Shown here in pieces: positions 9,451-16,719 of a stretch of DNA of 48,845 nucleotides (positions within the stretch are counted from its first letter, which is position 1; every line of letters begins with the position of its first letter). The stretch comes from an uncultured Myxococcales bacterium (GTDB taxonomy: Bacteria > Myxococcota_A > Polyangia > Polyangiales > Polyangiaceae), in NCBI GenBank assembly GCA_937902985.1, contig CALFNG010000397.1, positions 1-48,845 on the forward strand. The letters are read 5' to 3'. The notes under the pieces are model-generated. The model saw nothing but the letters and a program-made list of their open reading frames with translations, was not told the DNA's origin and did not search any database. Both the position numbers and the translations under genes were made by a program.

Positions 9451-9528
9451 GGAGACCCGTATTTCGATCTGATCGCAGGGACCTCGACCGGCGCCATCAT
9501 CGCCGCGGCCCTCGCGCGGCGCGCCATC
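9451..9528 (+). pseudogene. remnant of a patatin-like phospholipase
   Basis: About 25 codons read YFDLIAGTSTGAIIAAALAR, the nucleophile elbow (G-x-S-x-G) of patatin-like acyl hydrolases with its usual flanks. No start, no oxyanion glycine motif before it and no DGG motif after it exist here. It abuts the decayed sedolisin fragment on the left and the CBS gene promoter on the right. Confidence 0.5.
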
Positions 9529-9542
9529 GATACAGGCAGCTG

Positions 9543-9558
9543 CGGCCCATCTCTTGCT
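9543..9558 (+). promoter_or_regulatory. sigma-54-type -24/-12 promoter of CBS gene
   Basis: CGGCCCATCTCTTGCT: GG at 9544-9545 and GC at 9556-9557 with ten bases between, against consensus TGGCACG-N4-TTGCW. The predicted +1 near 9569 falls just ahead of the GAGGAGG ribosome site at 9571, giving a leader of about 15 bases. Confidence 0.5.
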
Positions 9559-9583
9559 CAGGAATCGGCGGAGGAGGTTCGCC

Positions 9584-10033
9584 ATGGTGAAGATCGGGAT
9601 GCTCAATGGCCTTCGCGTGCGCGAGGTCATGACCGAGGCGCTGCTGCTCTTGCGCGCCGAGATGCCCGTCGACGAGGCGTGGCAAATTCTGCATGACGGC
9701 GGCGTGAGCGGTGCGCCCGTTCTCGACGCGAGAGGCCGCCTCGTCGGCGTGATATCGAACTACGACCTCGCGGATCCACGCCGTCGTGTCCCGAACGAGA
9801 CGACGCTCGTGCGAGACGTGATGACGCGCCTCGTCTACGCCGTACGTGCCGGCGATTCGGTGCTCGCCGCGGTTCGCCTGATGATCGACGAGAAGATCCA
9901 TCGCGTCGTCGCGGTGAACGACGACGGGAGCATCGCTGGCGTCATCGTCCCGATGGACATCTTGCGCGTCCTCGCCCGTAAGGAAGTCGGCCGCCTAGAG
10001 TACATCGACTTGCGCTCGCTCGCCGGCGGTTGA
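9584..10033 (+). CDS. CBS-domain pair protein
   Basis: 149-residue cytoplasmic protein made of two CBS motifs, a module that binds adenosine nucleotides and usually senses energy state. The first repeat runs from VREVMTEALLLLRAEMPVDE to VGVISNYDLAD, the second from VRDVMTRLVYAVRAGDS to AGVIVPMDILRV, so the protein is a stand-alone Bateman module with no fused enzyme, like Hrp1 of mycobacteria. The ATG at 9584 has an excellent GAGGAGG seven bases upstream. A sigma-54-type promoter precedes it. It is intact although surrounded by decayed genes, suggesting selection. Partner and ligand unknown. Confidence 0.9.
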   Translation: MVKIGMLNGLRVREVMTEALLLLRAEMPVDEAWQILHDGGVSGAPVLDARGRLVGVISNYDLADPRRRVPNETTLVRDVMTRLVYAVRAGDSVLAAVRLMIDEKIHRVVAVNDDGSIAGVIVPMDILRVLARKEVGRLEYIDLRSLAGG

Positions 10034-10055
10034 CGAGCTCAATGGGTCCCCTCGA

Positions 10056-10414
10056 CTACCGGGCCCGTCGCGGGTCACCGTCGGCGGCCGCGTGAGCCCC
10101 GCGGGCGTCGTCGAGAGCCCATTGCAGCTCTTGCTCGAGCAGCTCCGGATCCACAGGCTTGACCAGGTAAGCAACCGCTCCGCCCGCGAGTCCGGCGATG
10201 ACCCGCTCCGGCGCCGTCTCGTGCTCCGGGTGGCGTCGTCGTCGTCCTCCACGACCAGGACCCGACCCCGGGCGCGCCGATTCTTCGATCACCTGCGCGC
10301 GCAGGTTTTCGTTCTCGTCGGGGCCCGGCCTTCGCGCTTCATCTCGTTGGCGACGGTGCGCACGACCGCCGCCTGGATCCGAGCCGCGCGATGAACCGAT
10401 TGTTCGTCCTTCAC
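10056..10414 (-). pseudogene. decayed response-regulator (receiver domain) gene
   Basis: A GTG at 10414 with a perfect AGGAGG six bases upstream opens a frame reading VKDEQSVHRAARIQAAVV and ending KREG before a frame change. Pieces of the rest survive in other frames: NENLRAQVIEESAR, then RVLVVEDDDD (first strand and acidic pocket of a receiver) and later AYLVKPVDPELLEQELQWAL (the conserved Lys-Pro and last helix). The phospho-acceptor strand and about sixty residues in between are gone. So this is a receiver-domain gene with frameshifts and an internal deletion, while its translation start is still intact. Upstream, TGGAGCGGGACTTGGC nearly fits a sigma-54 site but lacks the -12 GC. Confidence 0.6.
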
Positions 10415-10485
10415 CCGCCACCTCCTGCCTTTTGACCACACCGCCAAGTCCCGCTCCAGGGACCGTTGGTGAGTTCCATCTGCCG

Positions 10486-10501
10486 TGGCGCGTTCTATGC
10501 A
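10486..10501 (+). promoter_or_regulatory. sigma-54-type promoter of the microprotein gene
   Basis: TGGCGCGTTCTATGCA matches TGGCACG-N4-TTGCW at nearly every fixed position, with GG at 10487-10488 and GC at 10499-10500. Predicted +1 near 10512, three bases ahead of GGAGG. Confidence 0.55.
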
Positions 10502-10528
10502 AAGTCGTGGAGCCGGAGGCAAAAGACA

Positions 10529-10627
10529 ATGAGTCCTTTGGTTGCGGCAGTCGGCGCTTGCGCGTTCATGGTGGGTTTCATCGTGGTCTTTGGCGTGCTG
10601 CCGGGTCTCCGCGCCAAGCATCATTGA
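10529..10627 (+). CDS. 32-residue single-span membrane microprotein
   Basis: ATG AGT CCT to TGA encodes 32 residues: a short polar start, one hydrophobic helix (VAAVGACAFMVGFIVVFGVL) and a basic tail ending RAKHH. The layout is a complete small transcription unit: a sigma-54-type promoter at 10486, GGAGG at 10515-10519 nine bases before the ATG, and a perfect 12-bp inverted repeat seven bases after the stop. The positive-inside rule would place the tail in the cytoplasm. I know no family for it. Membrane microproteins often modulate a larger membrane complex, but no partner is visible here. That this is a real gene rests on the signals, not on homology. Confidence 0.6.
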   Translation: MSPLVAAVGACAFMVGFIVVFGVLPGLRAKHH

Positions 10628-10634
10628 CCTTCGA

Positions 10635-10666
10635 CGAACGAATTGCGCCACCGAGCAATTCGTTCG
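10635..10666 (+). terminator. 12-bp perfect hairpin after the microprotein gene
   Basis: CGAACGAATTGC (10635-10646) and GCAATTCGTTCG (10655-10666) form a perfect 12-bp stem around an 8-base loop. No T-run follows, as is common in very GC-rich genomes, so termination is inferred from position. Confidence 0.55.
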
Positions 10667-10742
10667 CGCAGAGGTCGGTCGCACCTCGATCGGCGCACTG
10701 ACGCAGAGATCGCCATGGCGGTTCGGGAGGTTCGGGGCGCCG

Positions 10743-10874
10743 TCAGACGCCGAATGGATAGGCGTCGGGGAGCTCGCCACCTCGGGCGCGCGGCGACCCT
10801 TCGAGGGGCCTCACGGCGCTCGTCTCGTCGAACCATATGTACTCGTCGAACTGCTGCGGGAGGCTGGCGTAGAA
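10743..10874 (-). pseudogene. C-terminal fragment of an erythromycin-esterase-like gene
   Basis: The minus frame reads FYASLPQQFDEYIWFDETSA, VRPLEG, then PDAYPFGV and stop. FDEYIWFDET-AV-PL is the usual C-terminus of erythromycin-esterase family proteins. The frame is closed upstream by TAG, so only about 43 codons survive. The same 132 bases recur at the right end of the window (48712-48845) at roughly 90% identity. The neighbouring fragment on the other strand begins within five bases of this one's end. Confidence 0.65.
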
Positions 10875-10878
10875 CTAG

Positions 10879-11350
10879 TGGCTCTCGCGCTCCGTTTCGG
10901 GTCGGTACACGGGACCCGATGACGACGAGATCGGGAAGGACGGGACCTATCAACCCGTCACGGTGCTCGGACTCGACGACACGAGCCTGTACGGTCGTCC
11001 GTCGCTCATCGACGGGCACATCGAGGACATCTACGCGGAGAACGGCTTCGTCGTCGTCAAGGACGAGGAGTACGCCAAGCTGGAGAACCCGGCGATGGGC
11101 ACGACCTTCGAGCTCAACGACAACCGGGGCGTCATCGTGGGCGTCGCGAAGGTGCCCGCGAGCGGTCTCTTCGGCATACCGACGCTCTACACGACGTTCA
11201 GCCGCGCGGTTCAGTACATCCCGTCGATGCGGTACACGGTTTCGTTCATCCTCATCGAGCCCCGGAGCGATGCGGCGATCCCTCACATCCAGGACGAGAT
11301 ACATCGCCTCGGCTACGACGCGGTCACCGAGCAAGGCCTCATCGGCAGCG
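10879..11350 (+). pseudogene. fragment of an FtsX/DevC-type ABC exporter permease
   Basis: The plus frame carries the extracytoplasmic core of an FtsX-like permease: VTVLGLDDTSLYGRP, then FELNDNRGVIVGVAKVPASG and YTTFSRAVQYIPSMRYTVSF, patterns typical of DevC/MacB-like periplasmic domains. Both the N-terminal membrane helix and the C-terminal three-helix FtsX domain are missing. The frame happens to stay open to 11460 but loses similarity after about 11350. A GTG at 10963 exists without a ribosome site. Read as a fragment. Confidence 0.6.
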
Positions 11351-11504
11351 CGATGCTCGTCGACGCGGCGATGATCCAGGGAGGTCACGAATCGCGTGCG
11401 GAAGGCTCGCGCACGGCGCAAGACCTGCGCGTCTGCGTGCGGATTGCACGGGGGGCGTGAGTCCTTGCGCCTTCGAACGCACGTGTCGCCGCGCCGCGTG
11501 ATCC

Positions 11505-11520
11505 AGGCACGAACCCTGCT
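11505..11520 (+). promoter_or_regulatory. sigma-54-type promoter of usp gene
   Basis: AGGCACGAACCCTGCT: GGCACG and CTGCT fit the -24 and -12 elements, GG-N10-GC spacing exact. Predicted +1 near 11531, about 55 bases before the start codon. A palindrome CGTGC-N5-GCACG lies about 60 bases upstream and could be an activator site. Confidence 0.55.
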
Positions 11521-11586
11521 CTTCGGACGGCACGGAGTCGACGACGACTTCAGAGCGGTCCAACCCTTTGCAACGACGGACGAGCC

Positions 11587-12084
11587 ATGAATTCGAGTCC
11601 GGACATCCGCCACATTCTCGTGGCCCACGACTTCAGCGAATTCTCCGACGCAGCGCTCGACTACGGACTTGCCCTCGCCGCGAAGTTCGGCGCCCGGGTG
11701 ACCGTGGTTCACGTCTACGACGTCCCGAGCCTTGGCGCGCCCGAGGTGCTCATCCTCGCGACCGACTGGACCAAGCAGTTCGGCGTCGTCGCCCGCGAGT
11801 CGCTCGACCAGGTCGTCGCGCAGACGCGCGAACGAGGGGTTGCCGTCGAGGCGGTCTTGCGCCGCGGCACGGCCTGGCGCGAGGTCGTCGCGGTCGCCGA
11901 AGAAGTGAAGGCCGACTTGATCGTCGTCGGCACCGAGGGCCGCCGCGGCGTGACGCGAGCCCTGCTCGGCAGCGTGGCCGAGAGAATCGTCCGGATGGCG
12001 ACGTGCCCGGTCCTCGTGGCCCGGCGTCCGACTTCGAAGGCCCCTTCATCCTCATCGGCCCTGCCCGACCCGTCCGAGCGCTGA
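11587..12084 (+). CDS. universal stress protein (UspA family)
   Basis: 165-residue single-domain UspA-fold protein. It shows the family opening (HILVAHDFSEFSDAALDYG) and the ATP-binding pattern G-xx-G-x9-G-S at 115-129 (GTEGRRGVTRALLGS), so it is of the nucleotide-binding type. Such proteins act in the cytoplasm in survival under energy or oxygen stress. A Ser-rich tail follows the domain. It is the first gene of a probable three-gene unit: the transporter-HEAT gene starts eight bases after its stop. A sigma-54-type promoter lies at 11505-11520. The ribosome site before ATG is weak (GACGAG). Confidence 0.92.
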   Translation: MNSSPDIRHILVAHDFSEFSDAALDYGLALAAKFGARVTVVHVYDVPSLGAPEVLILATDWTKQFGVVARESLDQVVAQTRERGVAVEAVLRRGTAWREVVAVAEEVKADLIVVGTEGRRGVTRALLGSVAERIVRMATCPVLVARRPTSKAPSSSSALPDPSER

Positions 12085-12092
12085 CACCGCGC

Positions 12093-14780
12093 ATGGCGCT
12101 TTCCTCCATCGCCATCCGTCTGTTCGACGTCCGAGCCGGCGAGGGCAGACGCAAAGTCGTCGGGTTCGCAGCGCTGCTCCTGCTCGTCATCGGTGCGCAC
12201 ACGATCCTCGAGACGGCCCGTGACGCTCTCCTGCTGACCGGACCCGGGGCGAAGGCGCTCGGGGTCGTGTACATCGCCATCGCCGCCTTCACGCTCCCCG
12301 CAGCGACGCTCGCCGCGCGAGCGGGAGAGCGCCTGGGCCAGCGCCGGACGCTAGGGGCGATCCTGGCCGTCGCGGTCCTCGGGCCGCTCCTGCTCTTCGT
12401 GCTGCCGGCGAGCCACGCGGCTGCCATGTGCACCTACGTCCTCAGCGGCGTACTCAGCTCCATCATCGTGCCCCAGTTCTGGACGCTCGTGGGCACCGTA
12501 CTGACCCTCTCGGAGGGCCGTCGCCTCTTCGGCCTGATCTCGGCCGGCGGGATCGTGGGGGCGGTCCTGGGCTCCACTGCGGCGAGCGCGACCCTGCTCG
12601 TGCTTCCCGTCAAGGGGCTGCTGCTCGTCTCGTCGTTCGTCTTCGTCCTCGCCATCACCGCCCTCGTCACCCAGAAGGTCGTCGAACGCGCGCAAGCGCC
12701 GGGGCCGGCTCGGCGGATCCCTATCGCGGCTTCCCTTCGAGCCTTCCGGGAGCAGCCGTTCCTGGCGCGCGTGGCGCTTGTCGTGTTCCTGTCGACCGCA
12801 ACCTTCCTCGCGCTCGACTACCTGTTCAAGTCGACCGTCGCCCGCGCCATGCCCGGCGTCCGGGTCGGGCCGTTCGTGGCGCACTACTACCTGGCGCTCA
12901 ACTGCGCGTCCCTCGTCGTTCAGCTGCTGGTGACGGGACCGGTCATCCGCCGGCTGGGCGTCCTGCCCGCGCTCGTCCTGACGCCGTTCCTCTTGGCCCT
13001 CAGCGCGGTGGTGTCGTTTGTCGCCGGCGGGGCCCTCGCCGGTGTGCTGCTCATCAAGGGACTCGACGGGAGCCTTCGCTATTCGATCCATCGCGTCACG
13101 TCCGAGCTGATGTACCTGCCGGTGCCGACGAGCGCCCGGCTGCGCACCAAACCGCTGATCGACGGAGCCCTCGGGCGGATGGCGCAGACCGTGACGGGTG
13201 CAGGACTCCTCGCGCTCGGAAGCACCAGTCTCCTCGGTCCGCGTCCGCTGGCGGCGATCGTCGCGACGCTCGGGTGCGCGTGGCTCGCGACCGTCTGGAC
13301 GATGCGGCGACCGTATCTGCGCCTCCTGCGGAATGCCGTGATGGCGGGGGCGCTCGACGCCTCGGACAATCCGGAGCCCCTCGACCTCGAGACGGCGCAG
13401 ATGCTCGTGCAGCGCCTCGCGAGCAACGACGCCCTCGACGTCGAGGGCGCCATGTCCGCGCTCTCTCGGCGCGGACGCGCCGGCTTCGTCCCCGCGCTCG
13501 TGCTCCTCCACCGGGACGAGGGAATCCTCGTCCAGGCGCTCGAGATCTTCGGCGCGTCGCCGCGCTCCGACTGGTTCGCGCCGGCTCGACGGCTCCTCGA
13601 CGATCCGCGCGAGACGGTGCGGATGGCGACGGCCCGTGCTCTTGCCCGACACGCGCAGCTCGACCCGTCCCGGCTGGCGAACGACGTCGGACGGCGCATG
13701 CGCGGGTACGCGGTCGTGCGGCTGGCCACGGAAGACCGCACGACGGAGGTCGTCAAGCACGCGGCCGTCGAGACCATTCTGGCCAAGGACGACGAGGTGG
13801 GCGAGTCCGGCAGGCTCGGGATGCTCGCCGCCATCGCCGACGCCGCGCCCAACCCGCGCCTCTGGCCACTCCTGCGGCGCATCACGCGCGAGCCGCAGCG
13901 TTCCCGCGAGCGATCGGAGCTCGTAGCCAAGGCCGCGTCGCGCCAGCAGGACCGGACCCTCGTGCCCCACCTCGTCTCCCTCCTGTCCGAGCGCGAGGGC
14001 CGGGAGGACGTCCGGGCCGCGCTCACGACGTTCGGCGATCTCGCCCTCGCGGAGGTGTGGCGAACGTTGCGCGATCCCTCGCGCGATCGGCGGTTGCGCC
14101 TGCACATGGCGAAGACCCTCGCGCGGTTCGGTACGAGACGCGCCGCGGATTGCCTGCTCGAGGAGATCGAGACCGAGCGCGACCGACGTGCCGGCTCCAA
14201 GGCAATCCGCGCCCTTGTCGTGCTCGTCACGAATCGCCGAATCTTCGTGGATCGCGGGCGAGCCGAGCGCCTCTGCTGCTCGCACCTGGAGCAGCACTTC
14301 CGCTATCTCGCCTTGCTCCACGCTTTCGAGGGGCCCGCCCTTCCGGCGAGCGCCGCGACGAGGGACCTTCTGCTCGAACTGCTTCACGAGAAGGCCTCGC
14401 AAGCGCTGGCGCGGGCGTTTCAGCTGCTCCAGATCGCCCACCCCCGGCAAGGCGTTCATCACGCGTACCTCGCCAGTCGCTCCGACGACCCCTACGCCCG
14501 GGCGAACGCCGCGGAGCTGCTCGATGCATTCCTACGACGACGCGATCAGCAGAGATTGCGTGCGCTCTTCCGATTGGCCACCGACGACCTCGCTCCCGCC
14601 GAGCGCGTCGAGCGAGCGCGATCGGCGGTCCCGCGCGTCGCGCAGACGCGCGAGGAGGCGGTGGCGGCGCTTCTCGGCGGACAGGACGCCATGCTCGTGG
14701 CGCTCGGTCAGCGCGCGCCAGCTCCGCCGGAGCCCACGCCGCTCCTCCTCGCGATGACCCCTCCGGCGCGCGCGAGCTGA
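12093..14780 (+). CDS. ADP/ATP-carrier-like (MFS-type) membrane domain fused to HEAT repeats
   Basis: 895-residue protein. The first half (about 20-420) holds around twelve hydrophobic segments and reads like the Tlc nucleotide-carrier/MFS group, for example VIGAHTILETARDALLLTG, IIVPQFWTLVGTVLTLSEGR and YSIHRVTSELMYLPVPTSAR with ARLRTKPLIDG. The second half (about 430-880) is soluble, Arg/Leu/Ala-rich and built of HEAT-like helical pairs (DDPRETVRMATARALARHA and similar). Fusions of a Tlc-like domain to HEAT repeats with a cyclic-nucleotide-binding partner occur in several bacterial groups, but no function is established. It follows the usp gene by eight bases and the cNMP protein gene follows four bases later. 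Real nucleotide transport is only a possibility. Confidence 0.8.
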   Translation: MALSSIAIRLFDVRAGEGRRKVVGFAALLLLVIGAHTILETARDALLLTGPGAKALGVVYIAIAAFTLPAATLAARAGERLGQRRTLGAILAVAVLGPLLLFVLPASHAAAMCTYVLSGVLSSIIVPQFWTLVGTVLTLSEGRRLFGLISAGGIVGAVLGSTAASATLLVLPVKGLLLVSSFVFVLAITALVTQKVVERAQAPGPARRIPIAASLRAFREQPFLARVALVVFLSTATFLALDYLFKSTVARAMPGVRVGPFVAHYYLALNCASLVVQLLVTGPVIRRLGVLPALVLTPFLLALSAVVSFVAGGALAGVLLIKGLDGSLRYSIHRVTSELMYLPVPTSARLRTKPLIDGALGRMAQTVTGAGLLALGSTSLLGPRPLAAIVATLGCAWLATVWTMRRPYLRLLRNAVMAGALDASDNPEPLDLETAQMLVQRLASNDALDVEGAMSALSRRGRAGFVPALVLLHRDEGILVQALEIFGASPRSDWFAPARRLLDDPRETVRMATARALARHAQLDPSRLANDVGRRMRGYAVVRLATEDRTTEVVKHAAVETILAKDDEVGESGRLGMLAAIADAAPNPRLWPLLRRITREPQRSRERSELVAKAASRQQDRTLVPHLVSLLSEREGREDVRAALTTFGDLALAEVWRTLRDPSRDRRLRLHMAKTLARFGTRRAADCLLEEIETERDRRAGSKAIRALVVLVTNRRIFVDRGRAERLCCSHLEQHFRYLALLHAFEGPALPASAATRDLLLELLHEKASQALARAFQLLQIAHPRQGVHHAYLASRSDDPYARANAAELLDAFLRRRDQQRLRALFRLATDDLAPAERVERARSAVPRVAQTREEAVAALLGGQDAMLVALGQRAPAPPEPTPLLLAMTPPARAS

Positions 14781-14783
14781 CGC

Positions 14784-15698
14784 ATGCGGGACATCCGAAC
14801 CGAGCGCATCACGCGCGAGCTCTTCGTCTCGACCGCCGGCGGGCACCTCGGCATCGTCGACCCCTGGATGATGGACCGGCTGACGGGGATCCTCGAGGAG
14901 GAGGAGGCCGCGGCGGGTGAGTCCATCTTCCGGGCGGGGGACGCGCCGGACGCCTACTACTTCCTCCTGCAAGGGCGCGTCGAGCTCGTGCGCGAGGGCC
15001 GGTCGGTCGCGGAGACCATCGACGGTCGGAGGGCCTTCGGAATCCTGGAAGTGCTCGCGCAGCACCCGCGGACGTCCTCGGCGTCGGCCAGCGGGCCGGT
15101 GAAGCTCATGAGGATCCGTGCGAACGCGTGGTTCGGGCTCCTCGAGGACAGATTTCAGCTCGCTCTCATGTCGGTGCTCGCCCTCGTGCGGTCGGTCTCG
15201 GCCCTCGAAGAGCAGCGCTGGGCGGCGGGGGACTGGGCGCCTTCGCCGCCTCCCGCCATCGCGGAGTCCCGCCGGCGTCTCGATCTCGTCGAGCGCCTGC
15301 GGCTCTTGAGGGCGACGGCGCCGCTCCGGGGCTCCGGCGTGCAACCGCTCAGCGATCTGGCAAGCCTGACCGACGAGGTCGAACTCGCATCGGGAGAGCC
15401 GTTGTTCGAGCGAGATCGACGGCGCGACCGCGTGTTCGTCCTGATCGACGGGAGCGTCGAGGCCCGAAAGCGGACGCCGCAGGTGACGTGGCGGGGTGGA
15501 GCGGGGCAGATCGTCTGCGGCGTCGGGGCTCTCGCCGCGATAGGTCAGGACTGGGAAGCCAGCGCGCTCGCTCCGACCCGCGCGCTCACCTTCCGCGTCG
15601 ACGACTGGATCGATCTCATGGAAGAGAACTTCGAGTTCGTGCGATCGACGCTCGCCACCCTCGCGCAGGAGCACGAACGCCTCATCGAGCGAACGTGA
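14784..15698 (+). CDS. protein with two cyclic-nucleotide-binding-like domains
   Basis: 304 residues with two Crp-like beta-roll domains and no DNA-binding helix-turn-helix. The first (about 35-125) has GESIFRAGDAPDAYYFLLQG and a RRAFGILEVLAQHPR segment where the phosphate-binding cassette sits; the second (about 205-300) has SGEPLFERDRRRDRVFVLID and GAGQIVCGVGALAAIG. The cassettes deviate from the canonical GELAL-x-RAA pattern, so ligand binding is uncertain. It starts four bases after the transporter-HEAT gene and is surely translated with it. A plausible job is to sense a nucleotide or act as a docking partner for the transporter's HEAT arm. Confidence 0.8.
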   Translation: MRDIRTERITRELFVSTAGGHLGIVDPWMMDRLTGILEEEEAAAGESIFRAGDAPDAYYFLLQGRVELVREGRSVAETIDGRRAFGILEVLAQHPRTSSASASGPVKLMRIRANAWFGLLEDRFQLALMSVLALVRSVSALEEQRWAAGDWAPSPPPAIAESRRRLDLVERLRLLRATAPLRGSGVQPLSDLASLTDEVELASGEPLFERDRRRDRVFVLIDGSVEARKRTPQVTWRGGAGQIVCGVGALAAIGQDWEASALAPTRALTFRVDDWIDLMEENFEFVRSTLATLAQEHERLIERT

Positions 15699-15715
15699 GC
15701 GAGCGGGAAGGCGGT

Positions 15716-15731
15716 CGCGCCGTCAGGCGCG
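15716..15731. terminator. hairpin between convergent genes
   Basis: CGCGCC-GTCA-GGCGCG, a perfect 6-bp stem with a 4-base loop, overlaps the stop codon of the leftward sigma gene and follows the rightward cNMP gene. No T-run. Possibly a shared terminator. Confidence 0.35.
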
Positions 15732-16328
15732 GTCGGCGAGGATGTCCGCGAGCATCACGCGCATCTTCATTCGCGCCCGGTGCGCGCGCTGTCGGAGGGC
15801 TTCGGCGGATATTCCGAGAATGTCGGCCGCGTCCTCGGCGCTCAACTCCTCGAGATCGCGCAAGACGAGCGCGGCTCGGTGATCCGCGTCGAGCTCATCG
15901 AGCGCTTCGCGGACGCGCCGGATGACCCTCTTGGCGTCGACCAGCTCGTCTGCGCTCTCCGCCTGGTCGCCACCCGTGGCTCCGACATCGGCGAAGCGAG
16001 GCATGAGCACGTCGATGGACTCCAGCGGACGGCGTCTGGCCGATCGCTGGCGCATGAGCGCTTCGTTCACCGCGATGCGATAGAGCCACGTTCCGAATCG
16101 TGATTCGCCGTGGAACGAGCCGATCGCGCGGTGCGCATGGAGGAACGTGTCCTGCGCGATCTCTTCGGCATCGCTGGCGTTGCGCGACATCCGGAAGGCC
16201 AGGCGGTAGATGCGGTCCCTGTACCGCGCAACGAGGACGACGAATGCGTTGCGCGCTCCTCTTCGTGCGTCATCGGCAAGGGCTTCGTCGGAGGTCGCGC
16301 TTTCGGTCGTGGGGCCGGCGAGAGTCAT
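15723..16328 (-). CDS. ECF-type RNA polymerase sigma factor
   Basis: 201-residue extracytoplasmic-function sigma factor. Region 2 is clear (RYRDRIYRLAFRMSRNASDA, then EEIAQDTFLHAHRAIGSF and FGTWLYRIAVNEALM), as is region 4 (LRDLEELSAEDAADILGISA and EALRQRAHRARMKMR). Start ATG at 16328 gives the normal family length; the frame runs on upstream to 16694 through the anti-sigma gene, which I reject. The gene order PAP2, anti-sigma, sigma on this strand is unusual, since the sigma gene normally comes first. Autoregulation is likely for this class but no promoter match was established. Confidence 0.93.
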   Translation of the reverse strand: MTLAGPTTESATSDEALADDARRGARNAFVVLVARYRDRIYRLAFRMSRNASDAEEIAQDTFLHAHRAIGSFHGESRFGTWLYRIAVNEALMRQRSARRRPLESIDVLMPRFADVGATGGDQAESADELVDAKRVIRRVREALDELDADHRAALVLRDLEELSAEDAADILGISAEALRQRAHRARMKMRVMLADILADRA

Positions 16329-16462
16329 CGGGAAGATGCTCGATGCAACGGGAGGACCAGCGCCCTCCACCTCGATCTCGGGGTCGTGGCACGCCACGGG
16401 GGCGCACCTGGTGCGCGAGCACGCAACGTTCGCGCGATCGAGAAGACCGGCGCGGTCGTCGA

Positions 16463-16708
16463 TCAGGGCTCCCTGCGCCGTGTTCCAGCGAGGAGCCTGC
16501 GCAAGCGGAGCTCGATCTCGTACGGCATCTGGACGTCCGTCGCGCGGCGGACCAGCGCGGGAAGGACCAGGTAGTCGTGCACGAGCCGCGCACACCGTTC
16601 GCAGGACGCGACATGGGCCTCGAGGGCGCGTCGCGCATCGTCCGGGAGCGTCCCGGCGGCGCAATCGTCCAGCAGCGCTGGGCACTCGTCGCAACGGAGC
16701 TCGCTCAT
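16463..16708 (-). CDS. zinc-finger anti-sigma factor
   Basis: 81-residue protein of the zf-HC2/ZAS type that holds an ECF sigma factor inactive. It shows CDECPALLDD at the start and the key HVASCERC (His33-xxx-Cys37-xx-Cys40) zinc site. There is no membrane helix, so it is a soluble anti-sigma, as in redox- or metal-responsive pairs. ATG at 16708 is preceded by GAGAG. It starts 11 bases after the PAP2 phosphatase gene and lies 134 bases ahead of the sigma gene, an arrangement that puts inhibitor before sigma in one transcription unit. A longer overlapping frame through the phosphatase gene was rejected. Confidence 0.85.
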   Translation of the reverse strand: MSELRCDECPALLDDCAAGTLPDDARRALEAHVASCERCARLVHDYLVLPALVRRATDVQMPYEIELRLRRLLAGTRRREP

Positions 16709-16719
16709 CGCGCTCTCGC

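Noticed and set aside
12351-14462. 703-codon open frame antisense to the transporter-HEAT gene
   Set aside because: Long antisense frames are expected in very GC-rich coding DNA; composition is Arg/Glu-rich noise and the plus-strand gene is clear.
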